Source: an uncultured Pseudomonadota bacterium (lineage in GTDB: Bacteria > Pseudomonadota > Gammaproteobacteria > Burkholderiales > JALYOK01). Taken from it: 64,000 nucleotides of DNA. Location: the NCBI GenBank assembly GCA_902826775.1, contig CADEHE010000005.1, positions 248,001 through 312,000 of the forward strand, written 5' to 3'. The position numbers were made by a program, and so were the translations under genes. Below, piece after piece: positions 35,142-45,023 of the stretch. The notes under the pieces are model-generated. The model made no database searches, was not told the origin of the DNA, and saw only the letters and a program-made list of their open reading frames with translations. Each line of letters opens with the position of its first letter. Position 1 is the first letter of the stretch.

Positions 35142-35813
35142 CTACTCGCTTTGAGTGGCGAGTAATGCCAATAGTTCGGGTGGGGAGTCGATGATGTGGT
35201 CGGGCTGCCAGTTGCTTGGGTCGCCCCCGACGCCAAGGTAACCGTAACGCGCGGCGACGAAACCCATGCCGGCGGCGCGCGCTGCTTGCGCATCGCGCAG
35301 GTCGTCGCCGACGTAGAGGCAGTGCGGCGCGGGTATTTGCATGCGCTCGGCGGCGAGCAGGAGGGTATCAGGGTGCGGTTTGGCACGTGCGGCGCTATCT
35401 CCGCTCAGCACGCACGCGGCGCGGTGTGCGAGGCCGAGGTGATCGAGCAGCGGGTTGGTGAAGCGCGAGGCTTTGTTGGTGACAATGCCCCAGGGCAGGC
35501 CGCGTGCTTCGAGCTCGCCGAGCAGATGGTCGATGCCGTCGAACAGCGCGCTGGCGCGGCACATACTGAGTTCGTAGAGGTCGAGATACTCGTCGCGCAG
35601 CGCGTCGAACTGCGCGTGCTCCGGCGTGATGCCGAAACCGATTTCGAGCATGCCGCGTGCGCCGCGCGATGCAAGCGGGCGCGATAAGTGCAGCGGCACC
35701 GGCTCGCGGCCGTGGCGCTCGAGCAGGAGGTTCAGTGCGTAACCGAGATCGGGGGCGGTGTCCGCCAGTGTGCCGTCGAAATCGAATAGGACGGCGCTGA
35801 TCGCGCTAGCCAT
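35142..35813 (-). CDS. gph: phosphoglycolate phosphatase, HAD family
   Basis: A 223-aa HAD hydrolase removing phosphate from 2-phosphoglycolate. Motif I is D11FDGTLAD (nucleophile D11, acid D13), motif II is IVTNK, motif III around KPHPDTLLLA, and motif IV YVGDDLRDAQAA. The cap domain lies between about 18 and 85. Its ATG overlaps the ubiG stop (TGATG), a coupling seen in other betaproteobacteria where ubiG and gph are adjacent. Confidence 0.92.
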   Translation of the reverse strand: MASAISAVLFDFDGTLADTAPDLGYALNLLLERHGREPVPLHLSRPLASRGARGMLEIGFGITPEHAQFDALRDEYLDLYELSMCRASALFDGIDHLLGELEARGLPWGIVTNKASRFTNPLLDHLGLAHRAACVLSGDSAARAKPHPDTLLLAAERMQIPAPHCLYVGDDLRDAQAARAAGMGFVAARYGYLGVGGDPSNWQPDHIIDSPPELLALLATQSE

Positions 35814-36511
35814 CAGGCTTTGCGGCAGCCCATGATGTAGTTGACGCTGACGTCGCGCTCGAGCGCGTAGATTTTGGTGAGCGGGTTATAGGTCATGCCG
35901 ATTAAGTCGAATACCGACAATTCGGCTTTGCGGCAATGCGCTGCGAGTTCGTCCGGGCGGATGAATTTCGCGTACTCGTGCGTGCCTTTCGGCAGCAAGT
36001 TGAGCACGTATTCCGCCCCGACGATGGCAAACAAGAACGCTTTGGCGTTGCGGTTGATAGTGGAAAAATATACGTAGCCGCCCGGTTTGCACAGCGTCGC
36101 ACAGGCTTGCACGATGCTGGCCGGGTCGGGCACGTGCTCGAGCATTTCCATGCACGTGACCAAATCGTATTTTCCCGGTTCGTTGCGCGCCAGATCTTCC
36201 GCGGCGATGTGGCGGTAGTCGGCGCTCGCGCCGCTTTCAAGTAGGTGCAGCTTGGCGACGCTCAGCGCTTTTTCGGAAAGATCGATGCCGGTGACATGCG
36301 CGCCGCGTGCGGCCATCGATTCCGACAAGATGCCGCCGCCGCAGCCGACGTCGAGCACGTATTTGCCGTCGAGCGCGACGATGCGGTCGATGTGGTTCAA
36401 GCGCAGCGGATTGATTTCATGCAGTGGCTTGAATTCGGAACTCGGGTCCCACCAGCGGTGAGCGAGCTCGCTGAACTTGGCGAGCTCTTGCGGATCGGCG
36501 TTGACGTTCAT
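35813..36511 (-). CDS. ubiG: ubiquinone biosynthesis O-methyltransferase
   Basis: A 232-aa SAM methyltransferase performing both O-methylations in ubiquinone synthesis. The N-terminal signature is [26 protein letters not shown]; motif I is [13 protein letters not shown]; the C-terminal segment [14 protein letters not shown] and [11 protein letters not shown] is typical for UbiG. Starts 18 bp after mtaD and overlaps gph, so mtaD-ubiG-gph is one operon. Confidence 0.96.
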   Translation of the reverse strand: MNVNADPQELAKFSELAHRWWDPSSEFKPLHEINPLRLNHIDRIVALDGKYVLDVGCGGGILSESMAARGAHVTGIDLSEKALSVAKLHLLESGASADYRHIAAEDLARNEPGKYDLVTCMEMLEHVPDPASIVQACATLCKPGGYVYFSTINRNAKAFLFAIVGAEYVLNLLPKGTHEYAKFIRPDELAAHCRKAELSVFDLIGMTYNPLTKIYALERDVSVNYIMGCRKA

Positions 36512-36529
36512 GCGGTTATTCTAGCCTGC

Positions 36530-37843
36530 CTATTCGACCCGGATGCGCTCTGCCCAGAGCGCGGCCATGGCTCGCAATTCGTCCGAATCCAATTGCGTGA
36601 GCTTGCCCTCAGTGACGCGAGCTTCACCGCGCACCCACACATGGTTAACGTGCTCGCGGCTTGCGGCGTATACCAGTTGCGAGACGACATCGTAACAAGG
36701 GCTGTTTTCGACATGCGCCAGATTCACGGCAACGAGATCGGCACTCTTGCCCGGCACGATCGAGCCGATGTCTTCTTCCAAGCGCAACGCACGCGCTGCG
36801 TTGAGCGTCGCCATACGCAACGCTTCGTGCGCTGGAACGGCTTCGGCGCGGCCGCTCACGCCTTTGGCGAGCAGTGCGCTCAAGCGCATTTCTTCAAACA
36901 TGTCCAGGCGGTTGTTGCTCGCCGCACTGTCGGTGCCGATGCCAATGTTTGCGCCGGCTTGACTCAGGGCGGCAATAGGCGCGAAGCCGCTCGCTAGCTT
37001 CAGGTTCGAGCTGGGGCAGTGCGCGACATGCACGCCGTGCGCTTGCAGCAATTCAATCTCCGCTGCCTCCAAGTGCACCGCGTGCACCGCTATCAAGCTG
37101 GGGCTCAGCAAACCGAGATTCTTCATTCGCGCGAGCGGGCGCACATGGTGCTGCTCGATGCTTTGGCGGATCTCATCGAGCGTTTCATGCACATGCGTGT
37201 GGATCGGCACATCGAGTTGCTCGGCGTAAGTGACGATACGCTCGAACGTGCGATCGCTGATCGTGTAGGGCGCGTGCGGGGCGAAGCAGAAGCTCAGCAT
37301 CGGCTCGCCGCGATATTCGTCGCGTGTGGCCATGCCTTTGTGCAAATAATCTTCGGCATCGGCCGCGTAGTTGGAGGCGAATTCGATGGCGATCATGCCG
37401 ATGCTCGCGCGCATGCCGGCGTGCAACGCGGCGCGTGCCGCAGCTTCCGGAAAGAAATACATGTCGTTCATGCAGGTGACGCCGCCGCGCAGCATTTCGG
37501 CGCAGGCCAGCAGCGTGCCGTCGTAGACGAACTGCGGCGCGACGTGCTTGGCCTCGGCCGGCCAAATGTGCTGCGTGAGCCACTGCATCAGGGGCTGATC
37601 GTCAGCCAAGCCGCGCATCAAACTCATGGCTGCGTGCGTATGCAAGTTGACCAGACCGGGGATGAGCGCATGCTCAGGCAGTTCGATGTGATGGGCGCTG
37701 TGATATTGCGCGCGCGCTGCGCTGGCGGGCAGCACGTCCGCGACGCGGCCAGCGGACACCACAACGGCATGGCCTTCCAGTACCTGCATGGGCTCGACCG
37801 GAACGAGCCAGCGCGGGTAAAGAATGCTGTCGGCGGTTTTCAT
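36530..37843 (-). CDS. mtaD: 5-methylthioadenosine/S-adenosylhomocysteine deaminase (TRZ/ATZ family amidohydrolase)
   Basis: A 437-aa metal-dependent amidohydrolase. Zn ligands are visible as HTH in LVNLHTHAAMSLMRG, the His in HVHETLDE, the His in HAVHLEAAE and the Asp in GIGTDSAASNNRLDMFEEMR. The substrate class is suggested by HAPYTISD and the overall match to MtaD/SAH deaminases in beta- and gammaproteobacteria, where the gene commonly precedes ubiG. It would deaminate MTA or SAH, the by-product of methyltransferases such as UbiG. Confidence 0.9.
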   Translation of the reverse strand: MKTADSILYPRWLVPVEPMQVLEGHAVVVSAGRVADVLPASAARAQYHSAHHIELPEHALIPGLVNLHTHAAMSLMRGLADDQPLMQWLTQHIWPAEAKHVAPQFVYDGTLLACAEMLRGGVTCMNDMYFFPEAAARAALHAGMRASIGMIAIEFASNYAADAEDYLHKGMATRDEYRGEPMLSFCFAPHAPYTISDRTFERIVTYAEQLDVPIHTHVHETLDEIRQSIEQHHVRPLARMKNLGLLSPSLIAVHAVHLEAAEIELLQAHGVHVAHCPSSNLKLASGFAPIAALSQAGANIGIGTDSAASNNRLDMFEEMRLSALLAKGVSGRAEAVPAHEALRMATLNAARALRLEEDIGSIVPGKSADLVAVNLAHVENSPCYDVVSQLVYAASREHVNHVWVRGEARVTEGKLTQLDSDELRAMAALWAERIRVE

Positions 37844-37886
37844 GCTGCGCAGTCTACAACAGGCTTCCTGCCGCGAAATGGGGACG

Positions 37887-37917
37887 AAAAAAAACCCCGC
37901 GCAGCGCGCGGGGTTTT
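37887..37917 (-). terminator. intrinsic terminator of the OmpA-family gene
   Basis: CCCCGCGC (37895-37902), loop AGC, GCGCGGGG (37906-37913), followed on the minus strand by a run of eight T. It lies 21 bp past the ompA stop and insulates mtaD-ubiG-gph from it. Confidence 0.92.
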
Positions 37918-37937
37918 GTGCTTCGGACTGGCGTTGC

Positions 37938-39605
37938 TTACTTCTTGCGCTCGCCGCGAACTTCGACTTCCACGCGACGGTTCGGTTGCAAGCACGCTTT
38001 CAGCTTCTTGGTGACTTTCTTGCCGGGGCAGTTCACGACCGGCTGACGCTTGCCCTTGCCCGAGATCTTCATCAGGTTGGCATCTACGCCTTTTTCGGCC
38101 AAGTACTGTTTCACCGTCGCGGCACGGCGCAGCGACAGGCGATCGTTGTACTTGTGCGAGCCGATGCGATCGGTGTGGCCGATCACGTTGAACGACTGCA
38201 CGCCGGTGTAGCGGTTCAGCGTGGCGGCCAGCTCGTCCAGCTTCTGCTTGCCTTCCGGCAGCATGAACTTGCGAGTGTAGCGGTCGAAATGGAACAATGC
38301 GTCCGCGCTGAGCACGAACTTCTCGTACTCCGGAGCCGGGACCTTTTCTGGTTCGGCTGGTTTCGGGGGCGTTGGCGCTTCCGCTATTTTCTCCGGTGCT
38401 GGCACTGCCGCCGGGGCTGGAGCCGGCATGGGTTCCGGTGTCTTCAGGTCGACCGGCGCTTCAGCGACTGGCTCGGGCGGCGCAACCGGGGTAGCGGCGA
38501 CGCTGTCTTGCGGCAATTGCGTGGAGCCTTCCGCCGCTTGTCCGGCACCTTGTTGCGACCACTTGGTGGTCGGGTCGGTCGCCTCGTCGCCAGCAGCTTG
38601 CGGGTCGGTCGGTACTACTGCGATGTCGCCACCGCCAATGTTCGGGCCGGGCACTTCGTATGGAGGTGCATCGCCCACCGGGCCTTGTTCCTGCACTTGA
38701 GCTTGTGGCTCGAGTTCGGGGAATTGCGGCATCGGTGCGGGATAAGGTGTTTCCGGCTGTGCAGTGACGGCTGCAGGAGCTTCGGCCGGTGCGGCAGGTG
38801 CTGCTACGGCACCTTGTTTCGACCACTTAGTGGTCGGATCGGTGATCGCGTCCGCATTCACCCCTTCGGTAGTGGCCGGGACCACTGCCACCGGTGCGGG
38901 TGCAGGCGCTTCCGCTTTCTTCTCCGGCGGTGGCACCGCTGCGGCCGGCGGTGCGGGCGGTGCTTCGGGAGTCTTCGCGACTGGTGCCTTGACTACGCAA
39001 TCGGCGGGATGATCCTTGCCAAGCGAGAAGCCGAGATTGACGCATTCTTTGTTGCCGGTCCAAACAGGTGAGCCGTGGCCGTCGCGCAAGTGGCCCGTGG
39101 TCGCCTGGCCGACGCCAGCGGCTGCGCCCGCTGGTCCGGCAACGGCTGCGGCACCTGAGGAAGCAGGCTTCGCGGAGGGGGCTGCGGAACCCGCGGCAGT
39201 GGCGGTCGTACCGGAAGTGCATTCAGCACCGCCGCCGCCTGCACCGGTTTTCAGGCAATCGCCCGCGCCGGTGCGGATGGCACCGCCGGTGCCGCCTTGA
39301 ACGTTGTCACGTTTCGCCCCAGTTGTTGCAGGTCCGGCAGAGGTTGCCGCAGCGGCCGCAGGCGCGGCAGCAGCCGGCTCAGCAGCCGGGGCAGCGGCGG
39401 GTTGCGCAACGGGGGCGGCAGCGGCGGCACAGTCTTGCCCGCCCGCGCCGCTCGTTTGCACGCAGTCCTGCTGACCGGTGCGTACGCCTTTCCCGGCGCC
39501 GTCCTTGAGCTGCCCGGCGTCAGCAGCGTACGCCGCCGCTGCCACCAACAGCGTTACGGACGCGATGCCGCCAGCGGCCAGCGTCTTTAAGCGAGGTTTT
39601 GTCAT
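37938..39605 (-). CDS. OmpA-family outer-membrane/peptidoglycan-binding protein with Cys repeats and Pro/Ala-rich region
   Basis: A 555-aa envelope protein. A signal peptide covers 1-28 (ending AAYAADA). Residues 32-200 carry three units of the type GxGxxxxTGxxDC with a paired Cys; residues 60-420 are Pro/Ala-rich with two copies of DPTTKWSxQGA. The C-terminal OmpA domain (about 435-550; FHFDRYTRKFMLPEGKQKLDEL, NVIGHTDRIGSHKYNDRLS, PNRRVEVEV) binds peptidoglycan. The N-terminal beta-barrel of classical OmpA is absent, so this is an OmpA-like anchor. The start at 39605 has CGGGAG upstream. Divergent from gyrA. Confidence 0.9.
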   Translation of the reverse strand: MTKPRLKTLAAGGIASVTLLVAAAAYAADAGQLKDGAGKGVRTGQQDCVQTSGAGGQDCAAAAAPVAQPAAAPAAEPAAAAPAAAAATSAGPATTGAKRDNVQGGTGGAIRTGAGDCLKTGAGGGGAECTSGTTATAAGSAAPSAKPASSGAAAVAGPAGAAAGVGQATTGHLRDGHGSPVWTGNKECVNLGFSLGKDHPADCVVKAPVAKTPEAPPAPPAAAVPPPEKKAEAPAPAPVAVVPATTEGVNADAITDPTTKWSKQGAVAAPAAPAEAPAAVTAQPETPYPAPMPQFPELEPQAQVQEQGPVGDAPPYEVPGPNIGGGDIAVVPTDPQAAGDEATDPTTKWSQQGAGQAAEGSTQLPQDSVAATPVAPPEPVAEAPVDLKTPEPMPAPAPAAVPAPEKIAEAPTPPKPAEPEKVPAPEYEKFVLSADALFHFDRYTRKFMLPEGKQKLDELAATLNRYTGVQSFNVIGHTDRIGSHKYNDRLSLRRAATVKQYLAEKGVDANLMKISGKGKRQPVVNCPGKKVTKKLKACLQPNRRVEVEVRGERKK

Positions 39606-39909
39606 GTTGAACTCCCGAGGTTTGAACAAATTTGCATCCTTTAAAGATGTTGTCGTTGGGCAACGGCCGCTGCCTCAACCCCACCGGCGCGAGTAGCGCG
39701 CCAACGCGTATAACTTGGCCGAGCAGCCGCTATTCGAGCCCGGAAACTGTTGCAGGCTTCGCGTAATGCTACCGCAAGGCAGTTTGCTAAGGGAAGCAAG
39801 CGCTTAGAAGCTCCCCGAATGGGGAGGCAATCGTGGTAGAATTGTTGCAATTTTGCAACACCCAACAATTAGTTACGCTCCACGGCTCCCGTCTTAGCCA
39901 CCCTCTCAA
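39606..39909. other. divergent promoter region ompA-gyrA with hairpin and palindrome
   Basis: No gene. It holds a perfect hairpin CTCCCC-GAAT-GGGGAG (39811-39826) and a perfect palindrome GTTGCAA-TT-TTGCAAC (39844-39859) about 50 bp upstream of the gyrA ATG. The latter could be an operator. Promoters for both genes must lie here, but none is clear enough to call. Confidence 0.5.
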
Positions 39910-42495
39910 ATGGAACAATTCGCCAAGGAAACGTTACCGATCTCCTTAGAAGAGGAGATGCGCCGTTCGTATCTCGATTACGCCATGAGCGTAATCGTCG
40001 GACGTGCCCTGCCCGATGTGCGCGACGGCCTCAAACCGGTGCATCGCCGCGTGTTGTTCGCCATGCACGAAATGAACAACGTGTGGAATCGGCCATATGT
40101 TAAGTGCGCGCGCGTGGTCGGGGAGGTCCTCGGTAAGTATCACCCTCATGGAGATTCTCCTACATATGAGGCGCTGGTGCGCATGGCGCAGGATTTTTCC
40201 ATGCGCTACACGCTGGTCGACGGGCAAGGCAACTTCGGCTCAGTAGATGGGGACAACCCTGCGGCGTATCGCTATACCGAATGCCGCTTGGAGCGCATTA
40301 GCGGTGAGTTATTGGCTGATATCGACCGCGAAACGGTTGATTTTGTACCTAACTACGACGGCAAAGAGCTTGAGCCTACCGTTCTGCCGGCCAAAATACC
40401 TAATCTGCTAATTAATGGCTCCTCCGGGATCGCGGTCGGCATGGCCACCAACATTCCGCCGCACAATCTATCCGAAGCCATCGATGCTTGCACCGCACTC
40501 TTAGAGAATCCGGGCATCGACATCGAAGAACTCATCAACATCATGCCCGCGCCGGATTTTCCCACCGCTGGGATCATCTACGGGTTGGAAGACATTAAGC
40601 AAGGCTACCGTACCGGTCGCGGTCGCGTGGTCATGCGTGCGCGCTGCCATTTTGAAGATGTCGACAAAGCCGGTGGCCGCCAGGCCATCATCATCGATGA
40701 GTTGCCGTATCAGGTGAACAAAGCGGCGCTCCTGTCGCGCATCGGCGAGCTGGTGCGCGATAAGAAGATCGAGGGCATTTCCAATCTGCGCGACGAATCC
40801 GACAAGAGCGGTATGCGCGGCGTTATCGAGTTGAAACGCGGCGAAGTGCCGGAAGTGGTGCTCAACAATCTGTACAAGCAGACGCAGATGCAGGACACCT
40901 TCGGCATCAACATGGTGGCCTTGGTCGACAATCAGCCGCGTTTGCTGAACGTTAAGCAACTGCTGGAAGCGTTCCTGCGCCACCGGCGCGAAGTGGTCAC
41001 GCGGCGCACGCTGTTCGATTTGCGCAAGGCGCGCGATCGCGGCCACATATTGGAAGGATTGGCGGTGGCCCTAGCCAACGTCGACGAGATGATCGAACTA
41101 ATCAAGCGCTCGCCGACGCCAGCCGAGGCCAAGCAGGGTTTGCTGTTGCGCTCTTGGCGCTCGCAGATCGTCGCCGACATGGTGGCGCGCGCGGAAGCCA
41201 AGGATTTCCGGCCCGAGGCTCTGCCGGGCGACGTGGGTTTGCAGACGGACGGTTCGTACCGCCTGTCCGAAGTGCAAGCGCAGCGTATCTTGGAGATGCA
41301 GCTCCAGCGCCTGACCAGCATGGAGCAAGACAAGCTGGTGCAGGAATACCGCGAAGTGATGGATCAGATCGCCGATCTGCTCAATATCCTCGCGACGCCG
41401 CAGCGCATTACCAAAATCATCGCCGAAGAATTGGCGGCGATGAAAGAGCAGTACGGCGATGCGCGCAAGAGCGAGATCGTTGCTGCCACCGCCGACATGC
41501 GCATGGAAGATCTGATCGCCGCCGAAGACGTCGTGGTGACGCTTTCGCACGGCGGCTACATGAAGGCGCAGCCGATTGCGGATTACCGCGCGCAGAAACG
41601 CGGCGGGCGCGGCAAGCAGGCAACGGCGACAAAGGAAGACGATTGGGTTGACCGCCTGTTCATCGCCAACACGCACGATTACATATTGTGCTTCTCCAAT
41701 CGCGGCCGCGTGTACTGGCTCAAGGTGTACACGGTGCCGATCGGCAGCAGTGCCAGCCGCGGCAAGCCCATCGTCAATCTATTGCCGATGGAAGAGGGCG
41801 AAAAAATTACGGCCGTGCTGCCGGTCAAGACTTTCGACGAAGAACACTTCATCTTCATGGCCACGGCGCAAGGAACGGTCAAGAAGACGCCGCTATCGGA
41901 TTTCTCGCGCCCGCGCACCGCCGGCATCATCGCGGTGGATCTAGATGAGGGTGATTACTTGGTGGATGTCGCTATCACCGACGGCAAGCACGATGTCATG
42001 CTGTTCTCCGATGCCGGCAAAGCGATGCGCTTCGATGAACAGGATGTGCGGCCGATGGGACGCGGTGCGCGCGGCGTGATCGGCATGCGCCTGGGCGAAG
42101 GCCATCAAGTCATCGCCATGCTGGTGGCGGAAGACGAGCAGCAAGCGGTGTTGACCGCCACTGAAAACGGCTACGGTAAGCGCACGCCGATCGTCGAATA
42201 CACTCGCCACGGGCGCGGCACGCAAGGCATGATCGCCATCGCCACTTCCGAGCGCAATGGCAAAGTGGTGGCAGCCACGCTGGTGCGCGAAGACGACGAG
42301 ATCATGTTGATTTCCACTGGTGGCATCTTGATCCGCACGCGCGTGAAAGAGATCCGCGAGATGGGCCGCGCTACCCAAGGCGTGGTGCTGATCAACGTCG
42401 GCGAAGGCGAGAAGTTGATCGGACTAAGCAGAATTGCCGAGACGGAGGAAGGGGAGAACGGCAACGGGGAAGGTGAATCTCAAGACAATACTTGA
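39910..42495 (+). CDS. gyrA: DNA gyrase subunit A
   Basis: An 861-aa type II topoisomerase subunit that cleaves and rejoins DNA during negative supercoiling. The catalytic tyrosine is Y122 in [10 protein letters not shown]. The quinolone-determining region reads [15 protein letters not shown], with Ser at the position equivalent to E. coli 83 and Glu at 87. The C-terminal beta-pinwheel includes the GyrA box-like QKRGGRGK. Full length. It heads the conserved gyrA-serC block; its stop codon lies within a heptamer repeat array. Confidence 0.97.
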   Translation: MEQFAKETLPISLEEEMRRSYLDYAMSVIVGRALPDVRDGLKPVHRRVLFAMHEMNNVWNRPYVKCARVVGEVLGKYHPHGDSPTYEALVRMAQDFSMRYTLVDGQGNFGSVDGDNPAAYRYTECRLERISGELLADIDRETVDFVPNYDGKELEPTVLPAKIPNLLINGSSGIAVGMATNIPPHNLSEAIDACTALLENPGIDIEELINIMPAPDFPTAGIIYGLEDIKQGYRTGRGRVVMRARCHFEDVDKAGGRQAIIIDELPYQVNKAALLSRIGELVRDKKIEGISNLRDESDKSGMRGVIELKRGEVPEVVLNNLYKQTQMQDTFGINMVALVDNQPRLLNVKQLLEAFLRHRREVVTRRTLFDLRKARDRGHILEGLAVALANVDEMIELIKRSPTPAEAKQGLLLRSWRSQIVADMVARAEAKDFRPEALPGDVGLQTDGSYRLSEVQAQRILEMQLQRLTSMEQDKLVQEYREVMDQIADLLNILATPQRITKIIAEELAAMKEQYGDARKSEIVAATADMRMEDLIAAEDVVVTLSHGGYMKAQPIADYRAQKRGGRGKQATATKEDDWVDRLFIANTHDYILCFSNRGRVYWLKVYTVPIGSSASRGKPIVNLLPMEEGEKITAVLPVKTFDEEHFIFMATAQGTVKKTPLSDFSRPRTAGIIAVDLDEGDYLVDVAITDGKHDVMLFSDAGKAMRFDEQDVRPMGRGARGVIGMRLGEGHQVIAMLVAEDEQQAVLTATENGYGKRTPIVEYTRHGRGTQGMIAIATSERNGKVVAATLVREDDEIMLISTGGILIRTRVKEIREMGRATQGVVLINVGEGEKLIGLSRIAETEEGENGNGEGESQDNT

Positions 42496-42570
42496 AACGT
42501 GAAACGTGAAACGTGAAACGTGAAAGGCTTCCTGTCGAGGCATATTCACGTTTCACGTTTCACCTTTCAC
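42494..42570. repeat. GAAACGT heptamer array with inverted counterpart
   Basis: Four exact GAAACGT copies (42494-42521) begin at the gyrA stop codon and are followed, after about 20 bp, by an inverted set (ACGTTTCACGTTTCACCTTTC, 42547-42567 region). The two arrays can form a long hairpin between gyrA and serC. Copy number is likely variable. Confidence 0.85.
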
Positions 42571-42588
42571 TCCTAGAGCATGTAAGCA

Positions 42589-43671
42589 ATGAAACGAGCA
42601 ATCAATTTCAGCGCCGGCCCTGCCGTGCTCCCAGAAGAAGTGTTGCGCCAAGTGCAAGAGGAAATGCTGGACTGGCGCGGCAGCGGTATGTCGGTGATGG
42701 AAATGAGCCATCGCGGCAAAGAGTACATCGCCATACACGAGCAATGCGTCGCCGATTTGCGCGAGTTGATGGCGATCCCGGCTAACTACAAAGTGTTGTT
42801 GTTGCAGGGCGGTGCGACCAGCCAGTTCGCGATGATCCCGCGCAACCTGCTGCGCGGCAAGACCAGCGTCGATCACGTCTACACCGGCGAGTGGTCGAAG
42901 AAGGCGATCAAGGAAGGCAAGATATTTTCCAAGGTGAATGTCGTGGCCAGCAGCGAGGACAAGAATTTCACCTACGTGCCGCCGCAATCGAGTTGGAAGC
43001 TGGACGAGAACGCGGCGTACGTGCACATCTGCACCAACGAAACCATCGGCGGCGTCGAGTTTCATTGGACGCCGGATACCGGCAAAGTGCCACTGGTGGC
43101 GGATATGTCTTCGCACTTCGTTTCGCGCCCGGTCGACGTATCGAAGTACGCCTTGATCTACGCGGGTGCGCAGAAGAACCTAGGGCCGTCGGGCCTGACG
43201 GTCATCATTGTGCGCGATGATTTGATCGGAACCACGATTCCGAATACCGCGACGATGTTCGACTACAAACAGCACGCCGAAGCCGATTCCATGATCAATA
43301 CGCCGCCGTGCTTCGCGATTTACGTTTCCGGCTTGGTGCTGCAGTGGATCAAGCGCAACGGCGGTTTGCCTGCCATGGAAAAGCGCAACATCGAGAAGGC
43401 CAACGTGTTGTACAACTTTCTCGACGCGCAAAGCTTCTACCGCTCGCCGGTCAACAAGGCCGACCGCTCGCGCATGAATGTGCCGTTTACGCTGCCGGAC
43501 GAAAAGCTCGATGAGGCATTTCTCAAGGGCGCGAAGGAGCACAACATGGTGCAACTCAAAGGCCATCGCTCCGTGGGCGGCATGCGCGCGTCGATTTACA
43601 ACGCCATGCCGATCACCGGCGTGAAGACGCTGGTGGAGTACATGGGCGAGTTCGCGCGCAAGTACGGCTAG
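42589..43671 (+). CDS. serC: phosphoserine aminotransferase
   Basis: A 360-aa class V aminotransferase converting 3-phosphohydroxypyruvate to phosphoserine, also used in pyridoxal phosphate synthesis. It opens with INFSAGPAVLPEEVL; the PLP lysine is K196 in YAGAQKNLGPSG. Full length. It precedes a phosphoglycerate dehydrogenase, so two steps of serine synthesis are adjacent. Confidence 0.97.
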   Translation: MKRAINFSAGPAVLPEEVLRQVQEEMLDWRGSGMSVMEMSHRGKEYIAIHEQCVADLRELMAIPANYKVLLLQGGATSQFAMIPRNLLRGKTSVDHVYTGEWSKKAIKEGKIFSKVNVVASSEDKNFTYVPPQSSWKLDENAAYVHICTNETIGGVEFHWTPDTGKVPLVADMSSHFVSRPVDVSKYALIYAGAQKNLGPSGLTVIIVRDDLIGTTIPNTATMFDYKQHAEADSMINTPPCFAIYVSGLVLQWIKRNGGLPAMEKRNIEKANVLYNFLDAQSFYRSPVNKADRSRMNVPFTLPDEKLDEAFLKGAKEHNMVQLKGHRSVGGMRASIYNAMPITGVKTLVEYMGEFARKYG

Positions 43672-43823
43672 TCCTGTACTTGGGGGGATATCCTCGGTTC
43701 ATTCTCGTTGTCAAAGGGTGAGCATGATATCCCACCCAGAGTATAAGCTTTCTCAGGTTTTCCGGCACGACAGCGCGCAGCCATTCCGCTAGAATCTGGC
43801 AGCCTTCCAACTCGCCAAACACA

Positions 43824-45023
43824 ATGACGCAGCAGCAATCTCCGTATCAAATCCTCACCCTCAACCAGATTTCGTCGGTCGGTCTGAAGCGCTTTCCTGA
43901 AGCCGCTTACGAAATTGGCAATGACATCAAAAAGCCGGACGCCATTTTGGTCCGCTCGCAGAACATGCTCGACATGGAGATTCCGGCGAGTGTGAAAGCG
44001 ATCGGTCGAGCGGGGGCGGGCGTGAACAATATTCCAGTAGACAAGATGAGTGCGCGCGGTACGCCCGTATTCAATGCGCCCGGGGCGAACGCCAACGCGG
44101 TGAACGAACTGGTGATAGCCTCGATGCTAATGGCCAGCCGCAACTTGGTTCCGGCTGTGCGATTTGTGGCTGGCATCGAGGGTGAAGACAAAGCACTGCA
44201 CGAACTAGTAGAGAAAGAAAAGAAGCATTACGCGGGCGTGGAATTGCCCGAGCGCAGCATCGGTATTATCGGCTTGGGGGCGATCGGCTCGCTCGTGGCG
44301 AACACGGCGACCAAGCTCGGCATGAGCGTGCTCGGCTACGATCCTGATCTGACGGTCGATGCAGCGTGGCGGCTGCCCTCGACCGTCAAGCGCATGCACT
44401 CCATCGAAGAGTTGGTGCGCCAAAGCGAATTTATTTCGCTGCACGTGCCGCTCAACGATAAAACGCGCAAATTGATCGACGCCAAGCGCGTGGCGGCGAT
44501 GCGCAACGCCACCGTGCTGCTTAACTTCGCGCGCGAAGGCTTGATCGACGAAGATGCCGTGCTGGAAGGATTGAACAGCAAGAAGATCAAGTGGTATTTG
44601 TGCGATTTTCCGACCAAAAAGTTGAAGGGCCACGCGCGCGTCGTCGCCTTTCCGCATCTCGGCGCGTCCACGGAAGAAGCCGAAGAGAATTGCGCGCGCA
44701 TGGTGGTCGATCAAGTGCGTGATTTCCTCGAGAACGGTAACATTCGCAACGCGGTGAACTTGCCGGATGTGGCCATGCCGCGCGAGGCGCCCCACCGCGT
44801 CGGCATAGTCAACGCCAATGTGCCGAACATGTTAGGCCAAATCTCCACGACCATGGCGCAAGCAAAACTCAACATCCACAACATGATGAACAAATCCAAG
44901 GGCGATTTGGCGTACACCTTGGTGGATGTCGACAGTACTATCAGCGCTGCCGTGGTGAAGAAGCTCGCATCGATTGAAGGCGTGCTGTCCGTGCGCGCCA
45001 TTCCGCTGCCGCAGGATCGGTAA
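43824..45023 (+). CDS. serA: D-3-phosphoglycerate dehydrogenase family protein with ACT domain
   Basis: A 399-aa enzyme, presumably oxidising 3-phosphoglycerate for serine synthesis. NAD motif GLGAIGS, active-site Arg in NFAREGLID and His in PHLGASTEEAEENCA; C-terminal ACT domain (about 325-399, HRVGIVNANVPNMLGQISTTMAQ). The segment holding the usual catalytic Glu (DVFPTEP in E. coli SerA) reads CDFPTKK here, with Lys at the Glu position; this short-type family is common in betaproteobacteria. An imperfect inverted repeat (TGGGGGGATATC / GATATCCCACCCA) lies in the leader. Overlaps pheA by one base. Confidence 0.88.
   Translation: MTQQQSPYQILTLNQISSVGLKRFPEAAYEIGNDIKKPDAILVRSQNMLDMEIPASVKAIGRAGAGVNNIPVDKMSARGTPVFNAPGANANAVNELVIASMLMASRNLVPAVRFVAGIEGEDKALHELVEKEKKHYAGVELPERSIGIIGLGAIGSLVANTATKLGMSVLGYDPDLTVDAAWRLPSTVKRMHSIEELVRQSEFISLHVPLNDKTRKLIDAKRVAAMRNATVLLNFAREGLIDEDAVLEGLNSKKIKWYLCDFPTKKLKGHARVVAFPHLGASTEEAEENCARMVVDQVRDFLENGNIRNAVNLPDVAMPREAPHRVGIVNANVPNMLGQISTTMAQAKLNIHNMMNKSKGDLAYTLVDVDSTISAAVVKKLASIEGVLSVRAIPLPQDR

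Noticed and set aside
38428..39700. Several plus-strand frames opposite the OmpA-family gene
   Set aside because: They mirror its Pro/Ala-rich repeats; low complexity keeps all frames open there.
42494..42570. Possible CRISPR or phage att site in the heptamer array
   Set aside because: The units are simple 7-bp repeats with no spacers; simple sequence expansion explains them.
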